Shown here: positions 17,383 through 25,414 of the stretch, in pieces
Position numbering within the stretch: the first letter of the stretch is position 1
Layout: each line of letters starts with the position of its first letter
Assembly (NCBI GenBank): GCA_945860955.1
Contig: CAMATH010000035.1
Coordinates: 1-64,000, forward strand
Reading direction: 5' to 3'
DNA: 64,000 bases
From: Planctomicrobium piriforme
GTDB taxonomy: Bacteria; Planctomycetota; Planctomycetia; Planctomycetales; Planctomycetaceae
Program-made: the position numbers and the translations under genes
Notes under the pieces: generated by a model
Seen by the model: the letters and a program-made list of their open reading frames with translations, nothing else
What the model was told of the DNA's origin: nothing
The model's database searches: none

Positions 17383-18789
17383 TCACGACGTCAATTCCGT
17401 GATCGGTTTCCCTGTCCCCACGATGCTCACCGGTCTCCCCGAGGCATCGTGGTAGTGCGTGTCGAGTGAGATTCCCAGCGCGTGGTACAACGTCGCCAAC
17501 ACATCGTGCGGACTGGCGGGCCGTTCTCGCACTTTTCCTCCCCAGGCTTCGCTTTCTCCCACTGTTTTGCCACCCCGCAACCCGCCACCTCCCATCAGCA
17601 CCGAAAAACAGTTCGCCCAGTGATCGCGACCCGCATGCCCGTTGATGAGCGGCGTGCGTCCGAATTCCCCGGCAGAATAAATCACCACGTCGTCGAGCAT
17701 CCCCCGCGTTTCCAGATCTTCGACCAGTGTCGCGATGGCGGCATCCATGGGGGCGAGCTGCTCTTCCAGCCCGGTGAAAATGTTGTCGTGATGATCCCAA
17801 TAGCCGGTGTTGATCGTGACGCAGGCGGTCCCGGCTTCGACTAACCGCCTTGCCAGCAGTGCGCTTTGCCCATACAGGTGACGACCGTACCGGTCCCGCA
17901 ACGCGGGATCTTCCTGGCTCAAATCAAACGCGTCCCGAACCGCGTCACCGGTCACCATCTCCAGCGCCTGGGTCTTGAAGCTGTCCAGCCCCGCGAGGAC
18001 TCCGGTGGAATCTACGTCTCGCCGTAATGTGTCAAACTTCTTGAGCAGCTTCGACCGGGCCTGCACGCTGCCGACCGCCAGTCCCTTCGGCAAAGATAGG
18101 TTCGGCACACGAAACTCCGCCGCGTTCGGGTCGGCGTTGACCTCGAACGGATTGTACGCCGCCCCCAGGTACAGTGCCCCCTGATAGCCAAACGCCTCTG
18201 CCTTCGGCACCGCCACATACGCCGGCATGTGCGGATTTCCCGCCCCCATGGCGCGCGAGATCACCGATCCGAACGAAGGTTTCTGTGGCGCGTTCCGAGC
18301 CAGGGTCGGCCCGAAAAATCCAGTCTGCATCCAATGCGCTGACGGAGCGTGAATCCCGTTCTCGTGGTTGACCGAACGGACAATCGACAACCGATCCATC
18401 ACGCGGGCGATCCGCGGCCACTTTTCAGTGATCTCGACTCCGGGAGCCGATGTCGCGATCGGACGGTAATTCCCCCGATACTCCGCCGGTGCCTCCGGCT
18501 TTAGATCCAGCGTGTCCTGCTGGCTCATTCCGCCGTGCGTCCAAAAAACAATCACCGCCCGCCGTTTGCGCGGGACTCCACCGTCGACTGCGACGGGGCG
18601 CTGTGCGGTGGTCCCTTCCGATCCCACGGCCCGCAGCCGCAGGATGTCGGCCAGCCCCAGTCCCAGCATGGGGGCTCCCAGTTCCAGCAATCGTCGTCGA
18701 GTCAGCATTCGAGTCACGGGAGGGATCCAGAAGTCGGAACCGCAGTTGTCACAAGTGTCATCGCCTTCACAATCTTCATCGGGGTCCAT
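17383..18789 (-). CDS. DUF1501 (sulfatase-fold-like) secreted protein
   Basis: A 468-residue protein of the planctomycete DUF1501 family, related to the alkaline phosphatase/sulfatase fold. A twin-arginine-type leader TRRRLLELGAPMLGLGLADI follows a 27-residue acidic, Cys-containing N-terminus. Conserved landmarks include VIVFWTHGGMSQQDTLD (probable metal ligand region), INTGYWDHHDNIF and AGEFGRTPLINGHAGRDHW. No activity is established for the family; hydrolase function is an inference from the fold. It begins 4 nt after the stop of the DUF1549/DUF1553 gene, so translation is likely coupled. An alternative start is MLTRRRLL at 18708. Confidence 0.88.
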   Translation of the reverse strand: MDPDEDCEGDDTCDNCGSDFWIPPVTRMLTRRRLLELGAPMLGLGLADILRLRAVGSEGTTAQRPVAVDGGVPRKRRAVIVFWTHGGMSQQDTLDLKPEAPAEYRGNYRPIATSAPGVEITEKWPRIARVMDRLSIVRSVNHENGIHAPSAHWMQTGFFGPTLARNAPQKPSFGSVISRAMGAGNPHMPAYVAVPKAEAFGYQGALYLGAAYNPFEVNADPNAAEFRVPNLSLPKGLAVGSVQARSKLLKKFDTLRRDVDSTGVLAGLDSFKTQALEMVTGDAVRDAFDLSQEDPALRDRYGRHLYGQSALLARRLVEAGTACVTINTGYWDHHDNIFTGLEEQLAPMDAAIATLVEDLETRGMLDDVVIYSAGEFGRTPLINGHAGRDHWANCFSVLMGGGGLRGGKTVGESEAWGGKVRERPASPHDVLATLYHALGISLDTHYHDASGRPVSIVGTGKPITELTS

Positions 18790-18793
18790 TCGT

Positions 18794-21118
18794 TCAATGA
18801 TTGAACAAGAACTCATTGGTCGCCAACAACGTCCAGACCAGCGACCGATACGCCTCTTGGGCGTCAGTCGACTCGCCCAGAAACTCCAGCGCGGTGGCCA
18901 GTTCCTGCGGCGTCGGGCTTCTCGCGTATAGCGTTTCGAAGATCTCGCGGACATTGTCCGCCCCGGGACGGCCATTCCCCGCCAGGCGCTGTGGCGTCGC
19001 GTTGGGGTGCGCGAGTTTTTCCTGAATCTCCGCCGAGCTGACGAGTTCCAGCATCTGTCCCAGTGCCGGTGAGTCGACGCGTTCGCATTCGCACGCCGAC
19101 CCGCGTCCCGGCCTGCCGAAAATGTCGAGAAAGTGACTCGGGACCGCCTCGTCCGGCAGATCCATCGCCCGCGTTCCCAGAGGAAATGCCGCTCCGCCGG
19201 CGGAAAACGTCGTCGGCACCTCAAGCACCTGACTGATCGCATCCAGCAGGACTTCCGCAGGCAACCGGCGGGGATAGTACCGCGCGTAGCTTTGCAGGTC
19301 GCTCCGATTGCCGTCGGTCGGAACCGCGCTTCTTCCGTACGCCGTCGAATTGCAAATCTGGCGAATCAGTTGCTTCACGTCATACCTGCTGTTGACGAAT
19401 TCCCGGGCGACCGCGTCGAGCAACTCGGGATTGCTGGGGGGATTGGTGCTGCGCGAATCGTCAATCGGATGAATGATGCCCCGACCCAGAAAATGCCCCC
19501 ACAGGCGATTCACCATCGTCCGCGCGAAAAACGGATTCTCGGGAGCGGTCATCCACCGCGCGAGACTCCGCCGGGGATCCTCATAGCGGGAAATCGCGAA
19601 CGGTTCGTCTCCCAGTGGCTTGGGCCGCATCAACTCGCCGGTCCGCGGATGGGTGACGTTTCCCACATCCGCCAGAAAAATCGTCTCACTCGTGGGGACT
19701 TCCGCGTCCGCGAAACCCCCTTTTCGACCGACTCGTCCAAAGACCGCGGCGAGGCCGAAGTAATCCGCCTGGCTCCAGCGTTCGGCCGGGTGATGATGGC
19801 ACTGGGCGCACTGTACCCGCACCCCCAGAAACGCTTGTGAAACCGACTCGACGTAATTCTCGGTCGTGCGGACCGAACGGTACCACACCGTCGCCGGATT
19901 CGTTTCCTGACTTCCCGAGGCGGTGAGAATCTCGGTCGCGAATTGGTCATACGGCATATTGCTCGCGATCGACTCGCGAATCCAGGCGGAAAACAGCGCC
20001 GTCCCCGGCCGTTGCCGACTGGTGCTGTACCCCCGCCCACGATTTTGCAAGATATCCGCCCACTTCAGAGCGAAATAACTGGCGTATTCCGGCCGTTCCA
20101 ACAGTCGATCGATCAGGCGTGACTTTTTGTCGGTGGCCCGGTCCGCGACGTAATTCGCGACTTCCAGACGGGTCGGCAATGTGCCGCAAATGTCGAGCGT
20201 CGCCCTGCGGATGAATTCGGTGTCACTCGCGGCCGGTGACGGTTCCAAGCCGAGTCGATTCCACTGCCGAATCAGCAGCCGGTCGATCTCGGGATTTCCG
20301 CTCGCACGGGGATCGGAATCGTTGGCGACGGGTTTCCCCGTGGCTTCGTCCTTACTGGTTCGCCGAAATGGAACTGTTCCCTGGACGACGGCAATCTGGT
20401 CCCCGAACCGGACCATCACGGCCATCTGCCCGCTCCGTGCCTGCTTGCGAACGATCCCCGTTTCCGACACGTCGGCAATATCGGGTTCATTGCTTTGAAA
20501 GACCGACAGCCGGGTCACCTCTCGTTGGCTGCCGTTGGAAAACGTCGCCGTGACTTTCAGAGGCTGTTCGTCCTGATCGGCGGCGAAGACCAGACGCTCG
20601 GGTTCAACGCGTAACGACGCGATGGTGGGATCGCTCGCACTGGGAGGTGTCGCTCCCTGCTGAATCCAACGTGCCAGCACCAGATACTCCTCGGACCCCG
20701 GCTCGGTCCGTTTTCCACCACCGTGCGGCACGGATCCCACCGATTTTCTCAACAGCAGGCTCTGTTCGGGAGCGGCGGCGAACAGCCGGCGTCCCCGCGC
20801 TTCCCCCACCAGCGATCCATAGTCCTGCTCGGGTTCATATCCCAACAGCGACAGCTTGAAGCCGTTCTGTCCCGTCGACTTCCCGTGGCAGCCGCCACTA
20901 TTGCAGCCGAGTCGCGTCAACACCGGCATGACATCGGTTGTGAAGGCGATTTGGTCGGAATCTACAGTTGTCACTTCCGCGACAACGTGTGCGGCTCGAA
21001 CTCCGATCGAGAAGGCGACCGCGGTACACACCAGCACGATCCGCAGACTTACGACCGGTAGCAGCAACAACGGGCGATCGTGCCGCGACGCGGTGGGAAT
21101 CTCATCCTGGGATTTCAC
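18794..21118 (-). CDS. cytochrome-like, Ig-like, DUF1549/DUF1553 secreted protein
   Basis: A 774-residue protein. In order: a hydrophobic signal or anchor (about 17-47), a cytochrome-like segment with C72-N-S-G-G-C77-H78 (four residues between the Cys, unlike the classic CxxCH), a bacterial Ig-like domain (about 165-255), DUF1549 (about 280-490) containing CAQCH, a true CxxCH, and DUF1553 (about 530-765). This set is characteristic of planctomycetes; the function is unproven and redox or polysaccharide-related roles are guesses. The start is GTG at 21118, overlapping the stop of the PPC gene by 4 nt (GTGA). The DUF1501 gene follows after 4 nt. Confidence 0.88.
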   Translation of the reverse strand: MKSQDEIPTASRHDRPLLLLPVVSLRIVLVCTAVAFSIGVRAAHVVAEVTTVDSDQIAFTTDVMPVLTRLGCNSGGCHGKSTGQNGFKLSLLGYEPEQDYGSLVGEARGRRLFAAAPEQSLLLRKSVGSVPHGGGKRTEPGSEEYLVLARWIQQGATPPSASDPTIASLRVEPERLVFAADQDEQPLKVTATFSNGSQREVTRLSVFQSNEPDIADVSETGIVRKQARSGQMAVMVRFGDQIAVVQGTVPFRRTSKDEATGKPVANDSDPRASGNPEIDRLLIRQWNRLGLEPSPAASDTEFIRRATLDICGTLPTRLEVANYVADRATDKKSRLIDRLLERPEYASYFALKWADILQNRGRGYSTSRQRPGTALFSAWIRESIASNMPYDQFATEILTASGSQETNPATVWYRSVRTTENYVESVSQAFLGVRVQCAQCHHHPAERWSQADYFGLAAVFGRVGRKGGFADAEVPTSETIFLADVGNVTHPRTGELMRPKPLGDEPFAISRYEDPRRSLARWMTAPENPFFARTMVNRLWGHFLGRGIIHPIDDSRSTNPPSNPELLDAVAREFVNSRYDVKQLIRQICNSTAYGRSAVPTDGNRSDLQSYARYYPRRLPAEVLLDAISQVLEVPTTFSAGGAAFPLGTRAMDLPDEAVPSHFLDIFGRPGRGSACECERVDSPALGQMLELVSSAEIQEKLAHPNATPQRLAGNGRPGADNVREIFETLYARSPTPQELATALEFLGESTDAQEAYRSLVWTLLATNEFLFNH

Positions 21119-23523
21119 TCGACAATCTCCAGCTTTAACGGTCGTGTGGCGCGATACGTGGGACGATCTTCAACCGTCCCGACCGCTTCGAGGCGCAGAA
21201 ACGGCTGCTGCCCCAATGGTGCGTCTTCGTTCGCGATGATTTGAATCACGCCGGAATCGGACTGCCCCACCAGCGTCACCCCCCGCCCGCGCAGTCCTGT
21301 CACGCCCCCGGGGGCGACCAGTTCCACGTGTGTCTTTCCGATGAACCCATGTTTGCGCTCAGCGAAGAAGTTCAACTGGATCACCTTGCCGCGACCGATC
21401 TTCACCGGACCGCTCGCATCCACCCCCAGCGCGATCCGCGATGCCTCGACTCGGAAGGAGACCGCGTTACTGACGGCAGTGACGGCAAGGGGTTGCGCGT
21501 CGGCCGCGGCCCCGACGGGTATCGCCTGGGTTTCGCCGACGAGCGCGAGCGAATAGTCCCCCGGTGCGAGCTGCGGCGGTATCTGAAAGCTGATCCAGCC
21601 AAGTTTTGCTCCGGGGGCCACTGTCGCGATTTCGGATGTGACTTCTGGCGGTAAACTCGCCGCCACCAGGGACACTGGTCGCGCGATCCGCGGATTCGTC
21701 CGCTCCACTTCCACCGCGATGTCGAGAGCCCCTTCTTGCGAGACAACGGCCTGCGACGCGGTCGCCGTCAGTCGAACGGGAGAGACCGCACCGGTGGCGA
21801 GCATCACGTCCCCCGTCAGCCTACCGGACGGGAGCGGCTGGCCGGCCCAGATCATGGTTCCTCCCCGAGCGCGACGCGACCGAGACCGACCACCAATCTC
21901 TGCGGTCCCCATGACCGTGATCTTCGCAGTCTCCAAAGCGGCATTCAAACTCGACGAAAACACCAGCGTCCCGCGGTTGGCACCGGGACCAATCCAGATC
22001 TCCGGACACTCGACCCCGTCGGGCAAACCGTTCGCGGTCACGCGAACCGCTTCCCGCATTCCACGCTGGCGAATCACGATGACTTCGAGCGATTCCCTGC
22101 CACCAAGTCCGACCTGCAATGACGCCGGCTGGTCTTTTCGCCGGGCCACGACCGCGAGATGAAAGTCCGGCTCCTCGCGTCGGAAGCTCAAGCGGTAGGT
22201 CCGACGGGGATCATCGCGGGATCCCCCCGTCAGGTTCCGCAGCATCACCAGAAATCGGCCGTCATTTGGGGCCACCCATCGACCGGCAGGGTCGCTGTGC
22301 GCCAGCGGCAGCCGGTAACCGCCCGGATTTTCCACCGCGTCCCCGAAGTGCGCCAGTTCGTTTTCACCGGTGGCATCCAGCACAACCAGATCGAGATCGA
22401 CCGGCGAGCCGATCCGCTCGCCGAAGCCTTCCAGCCAGAAAACCTCACCGCTCCTGGCGGTCAATTCGAACCACGCCTGTTCGTCCCCCTGGATCAACTG
22501 ACCGGCGACCTCGCACGGTGCGTCGATGGGGAACGGATTCCCTTGAGTCCGGTGTTCACGTCCGATTCCGCGGACAGCAACGTCGGTCACAGCGAGGGGC
22601 AGGGGGGCGTTGCCGTCGGGCAGATGACAGGCCAGCAGATCCGCATCAAATTGAGTCGCCGCCAGCCGCAGTCCCAAGGCGTCCGGATCTCCCGCCGGGG
22701 CCGTGACATCGATCCACAACGGATTCGCCGGCAGATTTCGCCCGTACACCGCCACGCGCGTCGCCACTCCCGCCTGGATCACCGCTGGTACGGCATACTC
22801 AAAACGAGGACCGGTATCGATCTCCAGTCGGTAGAAATGGTTGGCTCCCCCCGCGAACGACAGGTCGTGAATCCGCACGAAATACTCACCCGATTCAGGG
22901 GAGACAAAATCAATCACCGGATCCAGTCGCGGCGATTCCCGAGCCGCCATGACGCGTGTTCCCATAGGGCCTGTCACATCGACAACCGCTCTCAATTGCG
23001 AATCGATCCGGTCGGCGAAACAGTCGACAACAACACGCTGTCCCTTGCGCGCTTCAAATCGGTAGCAATCGACGTCGCCTGCTTTCTCAATTCTCCCATT
23101 GAGAGTGGAATCCAGTTCGACTTTCTCGGCATCCGCAGGATTGTCGTTGGGTTGAGACTCGGCCTGTTCGCGAAGCCGACCCACGACGAATGTACGGGGA
23201 GACGAAATTCCAAACGCTCCGACAGCCCGCACATCGTAACTGCCGGTTCGAACGTTTTCAGGAATGGTGATTTGAAACCGCCCGGGCGCAAGGCGTTTTG
23301 CCACGATCTGCGGTTCGCTACAGAGCAACCGATCGGCCCCATCGATCCCCGCCCCCTCGACGGCGACCTCAACCGAAGTGCCCCGCTGTCCCCCGGCCGG
23401 GAATACGGAGTTCAGCACGGCGGGAGCCGGTTCCGCAAAGGCGAGCCGACTGCCCCCCGAGAGCGCCGCAGCGCCCGCGACGAACACCGTCAGGAATTTG
23501 AGCACGCCCGATGGGTCAGGCAT
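21115..23523 (-). CDS. secreted protein with pre-peptidase C-terminal (PPC) domains
   Basis: An 802-residue exported protein with a signal peptide (about 1-30) and beta-sandwich modules. An IPT/TIG-like module (about 35-115) is followed by a PPC domain (about 125-235; QPNDNPADAEKVELDS to SGEYFVRIHD), a second PPC-like region (about 320-460), and further Ig-like modules up to the C-terminus. PPC domains usually accompany secreted enzymes, but no catalytic domain is visible, so a binding or scaffold role on the cell surface is inferred. It is first in a tightly packed three-gene operon with the DUF1549/DUF1553 and DUF1501 genes. Confidence 0.82.
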   Translation of the reverse strand: MPDPSGVLKFLTVFVAGAAALSGGSRLAFAEPAPAVLNSVFPAGGQRGTSVEVAVEGAGIDGADRLLCSEPQIVAKRLAPGRFQITIPENVRTGSYDVRAVGAFGISSPRTFVVGRLREQAESQPNDNPADAEKVELDSTLNGRIEKAGDVDCYRFEARKGQRVVVDCFADRIDSQLRAVVDVTGPMGTRVMAARESPRLDPVIDFVSPESGEYFVRIHDLSFAGGANHFYRLEIDTGPRFEYAVPAVIQAGVATRVAVYGRNLPANPLWIDVTAPAGDPDALGLRLAATQFDADLLACHLPDGNAPLPLAVTDVAVRGIGREHRTQGNPFPIDAPCEVAGQLIQGDEQAWFELTARSGEVFWLEGFGERIGSPVDLDLVVLDATGENELAHFGDAVENPGGYRLPLAHSDPAGRWVAPNDGRFLVMLRNLTGGSRDDPRRTYRLSFRREEPDFHLAVVARRKDQPASLQVGLGGRESLEVIVIRQRGMREAVRVTANGLPDGVECPEIWIGPGANRGTLVFSSSLNAALETAKITVMGTAEIGGRSRSRRARGGTMIWAGQPLPSGRLTGDVMLATGAVSPVRLTATASQAVVSQEGALDIAVEVERTNPRIARPVSLVAASLPPEVTSEIATVAPGAKLGWISFQIPPQLAPGDYSLALVGETQAIPVGAAADAQPLAVTAVSNAVSFRVEASRIALGVDASGPVKIGRGKVIQLNFFAERKHGFIGKTHVELVAPGGVTGLRGRGVTLVGQSDSGVIQIIANEDAPLGQQPFLRLEAVGTVEDRPTYRATRPLKLEIVE

Positions 23524-23962
23524 TCAGAATCTCGTGAAGTACGCTGGACGCTTCGATCACCGGGAATGGATGAACACACATCAGAGTTTACTGATCACTC
23601 AGGGGAATAGGCAAGGGGGCGTAGCATGGATTGTTGACTCCGCCCGGTGTCAAATCCGACGATTCGCGTTCGATGCGCCGGCGGCCATCTGGCTTGCCCA
23701 AGTTCCAATTCACCGGCCCCTCCGACTCGGGTTCAGAATGTAATTGGGCGGCGCTGACAGTGCGTATGACCTACGGAAAGAATTTGACCGGATGAAGAGG
23801 ATGAAAGGGATGAACAGGATGGAGATGCTCGCCATTCGTACTCTCTGGATAAGTGGTTGAATTCAAAAAACTCCCAATCCCCACGATCGACAGTCGCCTC
23901 AGCAATCATCCACGCGATCCAACCCAACGAGCCGGAATTTCAATTGACGTGCTTCACGGGCC
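23524..23962. other. intergenic stretch between the PPC operon and the GntR operon
   Basis: About 440 bases between divergent operons. The only structure I see is the GA-rich stretch at 23780-23820 containing several GATGAA units, which resembles the one at 37136-37168. Short open frames on both strands show nothing recognisable. Confidence 0.45.
23780..23820. repeat. GA-rich GATGAA-unit repeat, copy 1
   Basis: The stretch contains GATGAAGAGG, GATGAAAGG and GATGAACAGGAT in succession after GAATTTGAC. A second copy at 37136-37168 shares GAATTTTGAC and CTGAAGAGGATGAACAGGAT. Both are intergenic. Confidence 0.6.
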
Positions 23963-23990
23963 TTGAAATCTCCTCGGCCAGTTGTATTAT
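23963..23990 (+). promoter_or_regulatory. promoter of the GntR-ABC operon
   Basis: TTGAAA at 23963-23968 and TATTAT at 23985-23990 are separated by 16 nt, a good sigma70-type pair in an otherwise GC-rich region. The -10 element lies inside the palindromic operator at 23982-24003. The start codon is about 50 nt downstream. Confidence 0.6.
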
Positions 23991-24003
23991 TGTGTTAATA
24001 CAA
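23982..24003. promoter_or_regulatory. palindromic operator for the GntR/YtrA-type repressor
   Basis: TTGTATTA at 23982-23989 and TAATACAA at 23996-24003 are perfect 8-nt reverse complements around a 6-nt spacer. The site covers the -10 element of the operon promoter, 40 nt upstream of the GTG start of the regulator. This geometry predicts autorepression. Assignment to this regulator is inferred from position. Confidence 0.7.
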
Positions 24004-24042
24004 CGCGTGTCGCGGTCCACTGCCGTCCTCCGGAACCTGACT

Positions 24043-24438
24043 GTGCGGATTCATATCTCCACCACCGACGGCGTGCCGATCTATCAGCAGATTGTCAACC
24101 AGATCAAATACCTGGTCGCGTCGGGAAGTCTCGCCCCGGGGGCCGAACTTCCCGCGATTCGCGTCCTCGCGGAACGGCTCATCGTCAATCCCAACACCGT
24201 CGCCCGCGCGTATCGCGAACTGGAAACCGCCGGGGTTGTCGAAAAGCGTCGAACCGCCGGCACGTTTGTCTCAGATCAAGCCACGCCACTCGCCCGCCGG
24301 GAACGCCTGAAGATTCTCGCCGAGCGCGTCGACGCGCTGCTCGCCGAGGCGGGCCAGATGGCGATTTCGTTCGATGAACTTCTCACGCTGGTTCGGCAAC
24401 GACAAACGGTCCTCGAATCCTCCCGCGCACAGGAATGA
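24043..24438 (+). CDS. GntR-family (YtrA subfamily) transcriptional regulator
   Basis: A 131-residue repressor with a GntR winged helix at residues 3-75 (DGVPIYQQIVNQIKYLVASG; IVNPNTVARAYRELETAGVV) and a short helical C-terminal dimerisation segment instead of a large ligand domain. That is the hallmark of the YtrA subfamily, which usually controls an ABC transporter in the same operon. The start is the GTG at 24043, where family similarity begins; the open frame upstream runs through the operator. An ABC ATPase starts 4 nt downstream. Confidence 0.92.
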   Translation: MRIHISTTDGVPIYQQIVNQIKYLVASGSLAPGAELPAIRVLAERLIVNPNTVARAYRELETAGVVEKRRTAGTFVSDQATPLARRERLKILAERVDALLAEAGQMAISFDELLTLVRQRQTVLESSRAQE

Positions 24439-24442
24439 CTCC

Positions 24443-25354
24443 ATGTCTGAAATCACGATTCCCGCGGAATCCCCCCTGATCGACATTCGCGGAGTCACCC
24501 GCCGCTTTGGTGAGAAGACCGCACTCCACAACATCTCGTTGACGATCCCCAGTGGAGGAGTGTTCGGTTTGATCGGTGGCAACGGCGCGGGGAAGACCAC
24601 CCTGATCAAACACATTCTTGGACTGTTCCGCCCGCAGTCAGGCACGGTTCGGGTTTTTGGTCTCGATCCCGTGCAAGATCCGGTGGGAACTCTGGGTCGG
24701 ATCGGCTACCTCTCTGAGGATCGCGATCTTCCCGACTGGATGCGCGTCGGCGAACTGATGCGGTACACCCAGGCATTCTTCCCCAAGTGGGACGTGAAAT
24801 ACGCGCAGGAACTCCAGGAGGCCTTTGATCTCGATCCCCTCGCGAAGGTCAAAACGTTGTCGCGTGGTCAGCGGGCGCGTGCCGGCCTGTTGATTGCCTT
24901 GGCACATCGTCCGGATTTGCTCGTTCTGGATGAACCCTCGTCGGGACTCGACCCGGTCGTCCGGCGGGACATCCTGGGGGCGATCATCCGCACCATCGCC
25001 GACGAGGGGCGAACCGTGCTGTTCTCCTCACATCTGCTCGACGAAGTGGAGCGCGTCGCGGATCGGCTGGCGATCATTCATGAAGGCGAGATTCTGCTGA
25101 CCTCTTCACTCGATGAGATCAAAGAATCGCACCGCCGCCTCACGTTGCGATTCAACCGTCCCCATACCACCGCGCCCGCGCTCGGGTCCGTTCTCGCCTG
25201 TGATGGACACGACGCCGAGTGGACCTACATCTGTCAAGGAAAAATCGACGAACTGCGCAGATCGGCGGTCGCGGCGGGGGCGACCGTTGTCGACGAGGCG
25301 GCGCTGTCGCTCGATGAGATTTTCGTCTCGCAGATTCAATCGCAACGCCGTTGA
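24443..25354 (+). CDS. ABC transporter ATP-binding protein of the GntR operon
   Basis: A 303-residue ATPase. Walker A is GGNGAGKTTL (about residues 41-50), the signature is LSRGQRARAGLL, and Walker B plus D-loop is LLVLDEPSSGLDP; a C-terminal dimer or regulatory segment of about 80 residues follows. The YtrB-like arrangement with an upstream YtrA-type regulator and a downstream membrane protein predicts an exporter or a stress-response transporter. In Bacillus such operons respond to cell-wall antibiotics; the substrate here is unknown. The ATG at 24443 follows the regulator stop by 4 nt. Confidence 0.92.
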   Translation: MSEITIPAESPLIDIRGVTRRFGEKTALHNISLTIPSGGVFGLIGGNGAGKTTLIKHILGLFRPQSGTVRVFGLDPVQDPVGTLGRIGYLSEDRDLPDWMRVGELMRYTQAFFPKWDVKYAQELQEAFDLDPLAKVKTLSRGQRARAGLLIALAHRPDLLVLDEPSSGLDPVVRRDILGAIIRTIADEGRTVLFSSHLLDEVERVADRLAIIHEGEILLTSSLDEIKESHRRLTLRFNRPHTTAPALGSVLACDGHDAEWTYICQGKIDELRRSAVAAGATVVDEAALSLDEIFVSQIQSQRR

Positions 25355-25414
25355 ACCAACCGGTCCGCGTCGCGGAGTCGAACGATTTCAATCACCCTTC
25401 CGGGAACCAATACC

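Noticed and set aside
18790-19242. N-terminal extension of the DUF1501 frame
   Set aside because: It overlaps the DUF1549/DUF1553 gene and is Arg-rich; the Tat-type leader and spacing support the start at 18789.
18794-21118. Classic c-type cytochrome call for the N-terminal domain
   Set aside because: The first Cys pair is separated by four residues, so heme attachment at this site cannot be assumed.
22159-23610. 483-residue plus-strand open frame opposite the PPC protein
   Set aside because: Arg/Gln-rich composition and antisense to a well-supported secreted protein.
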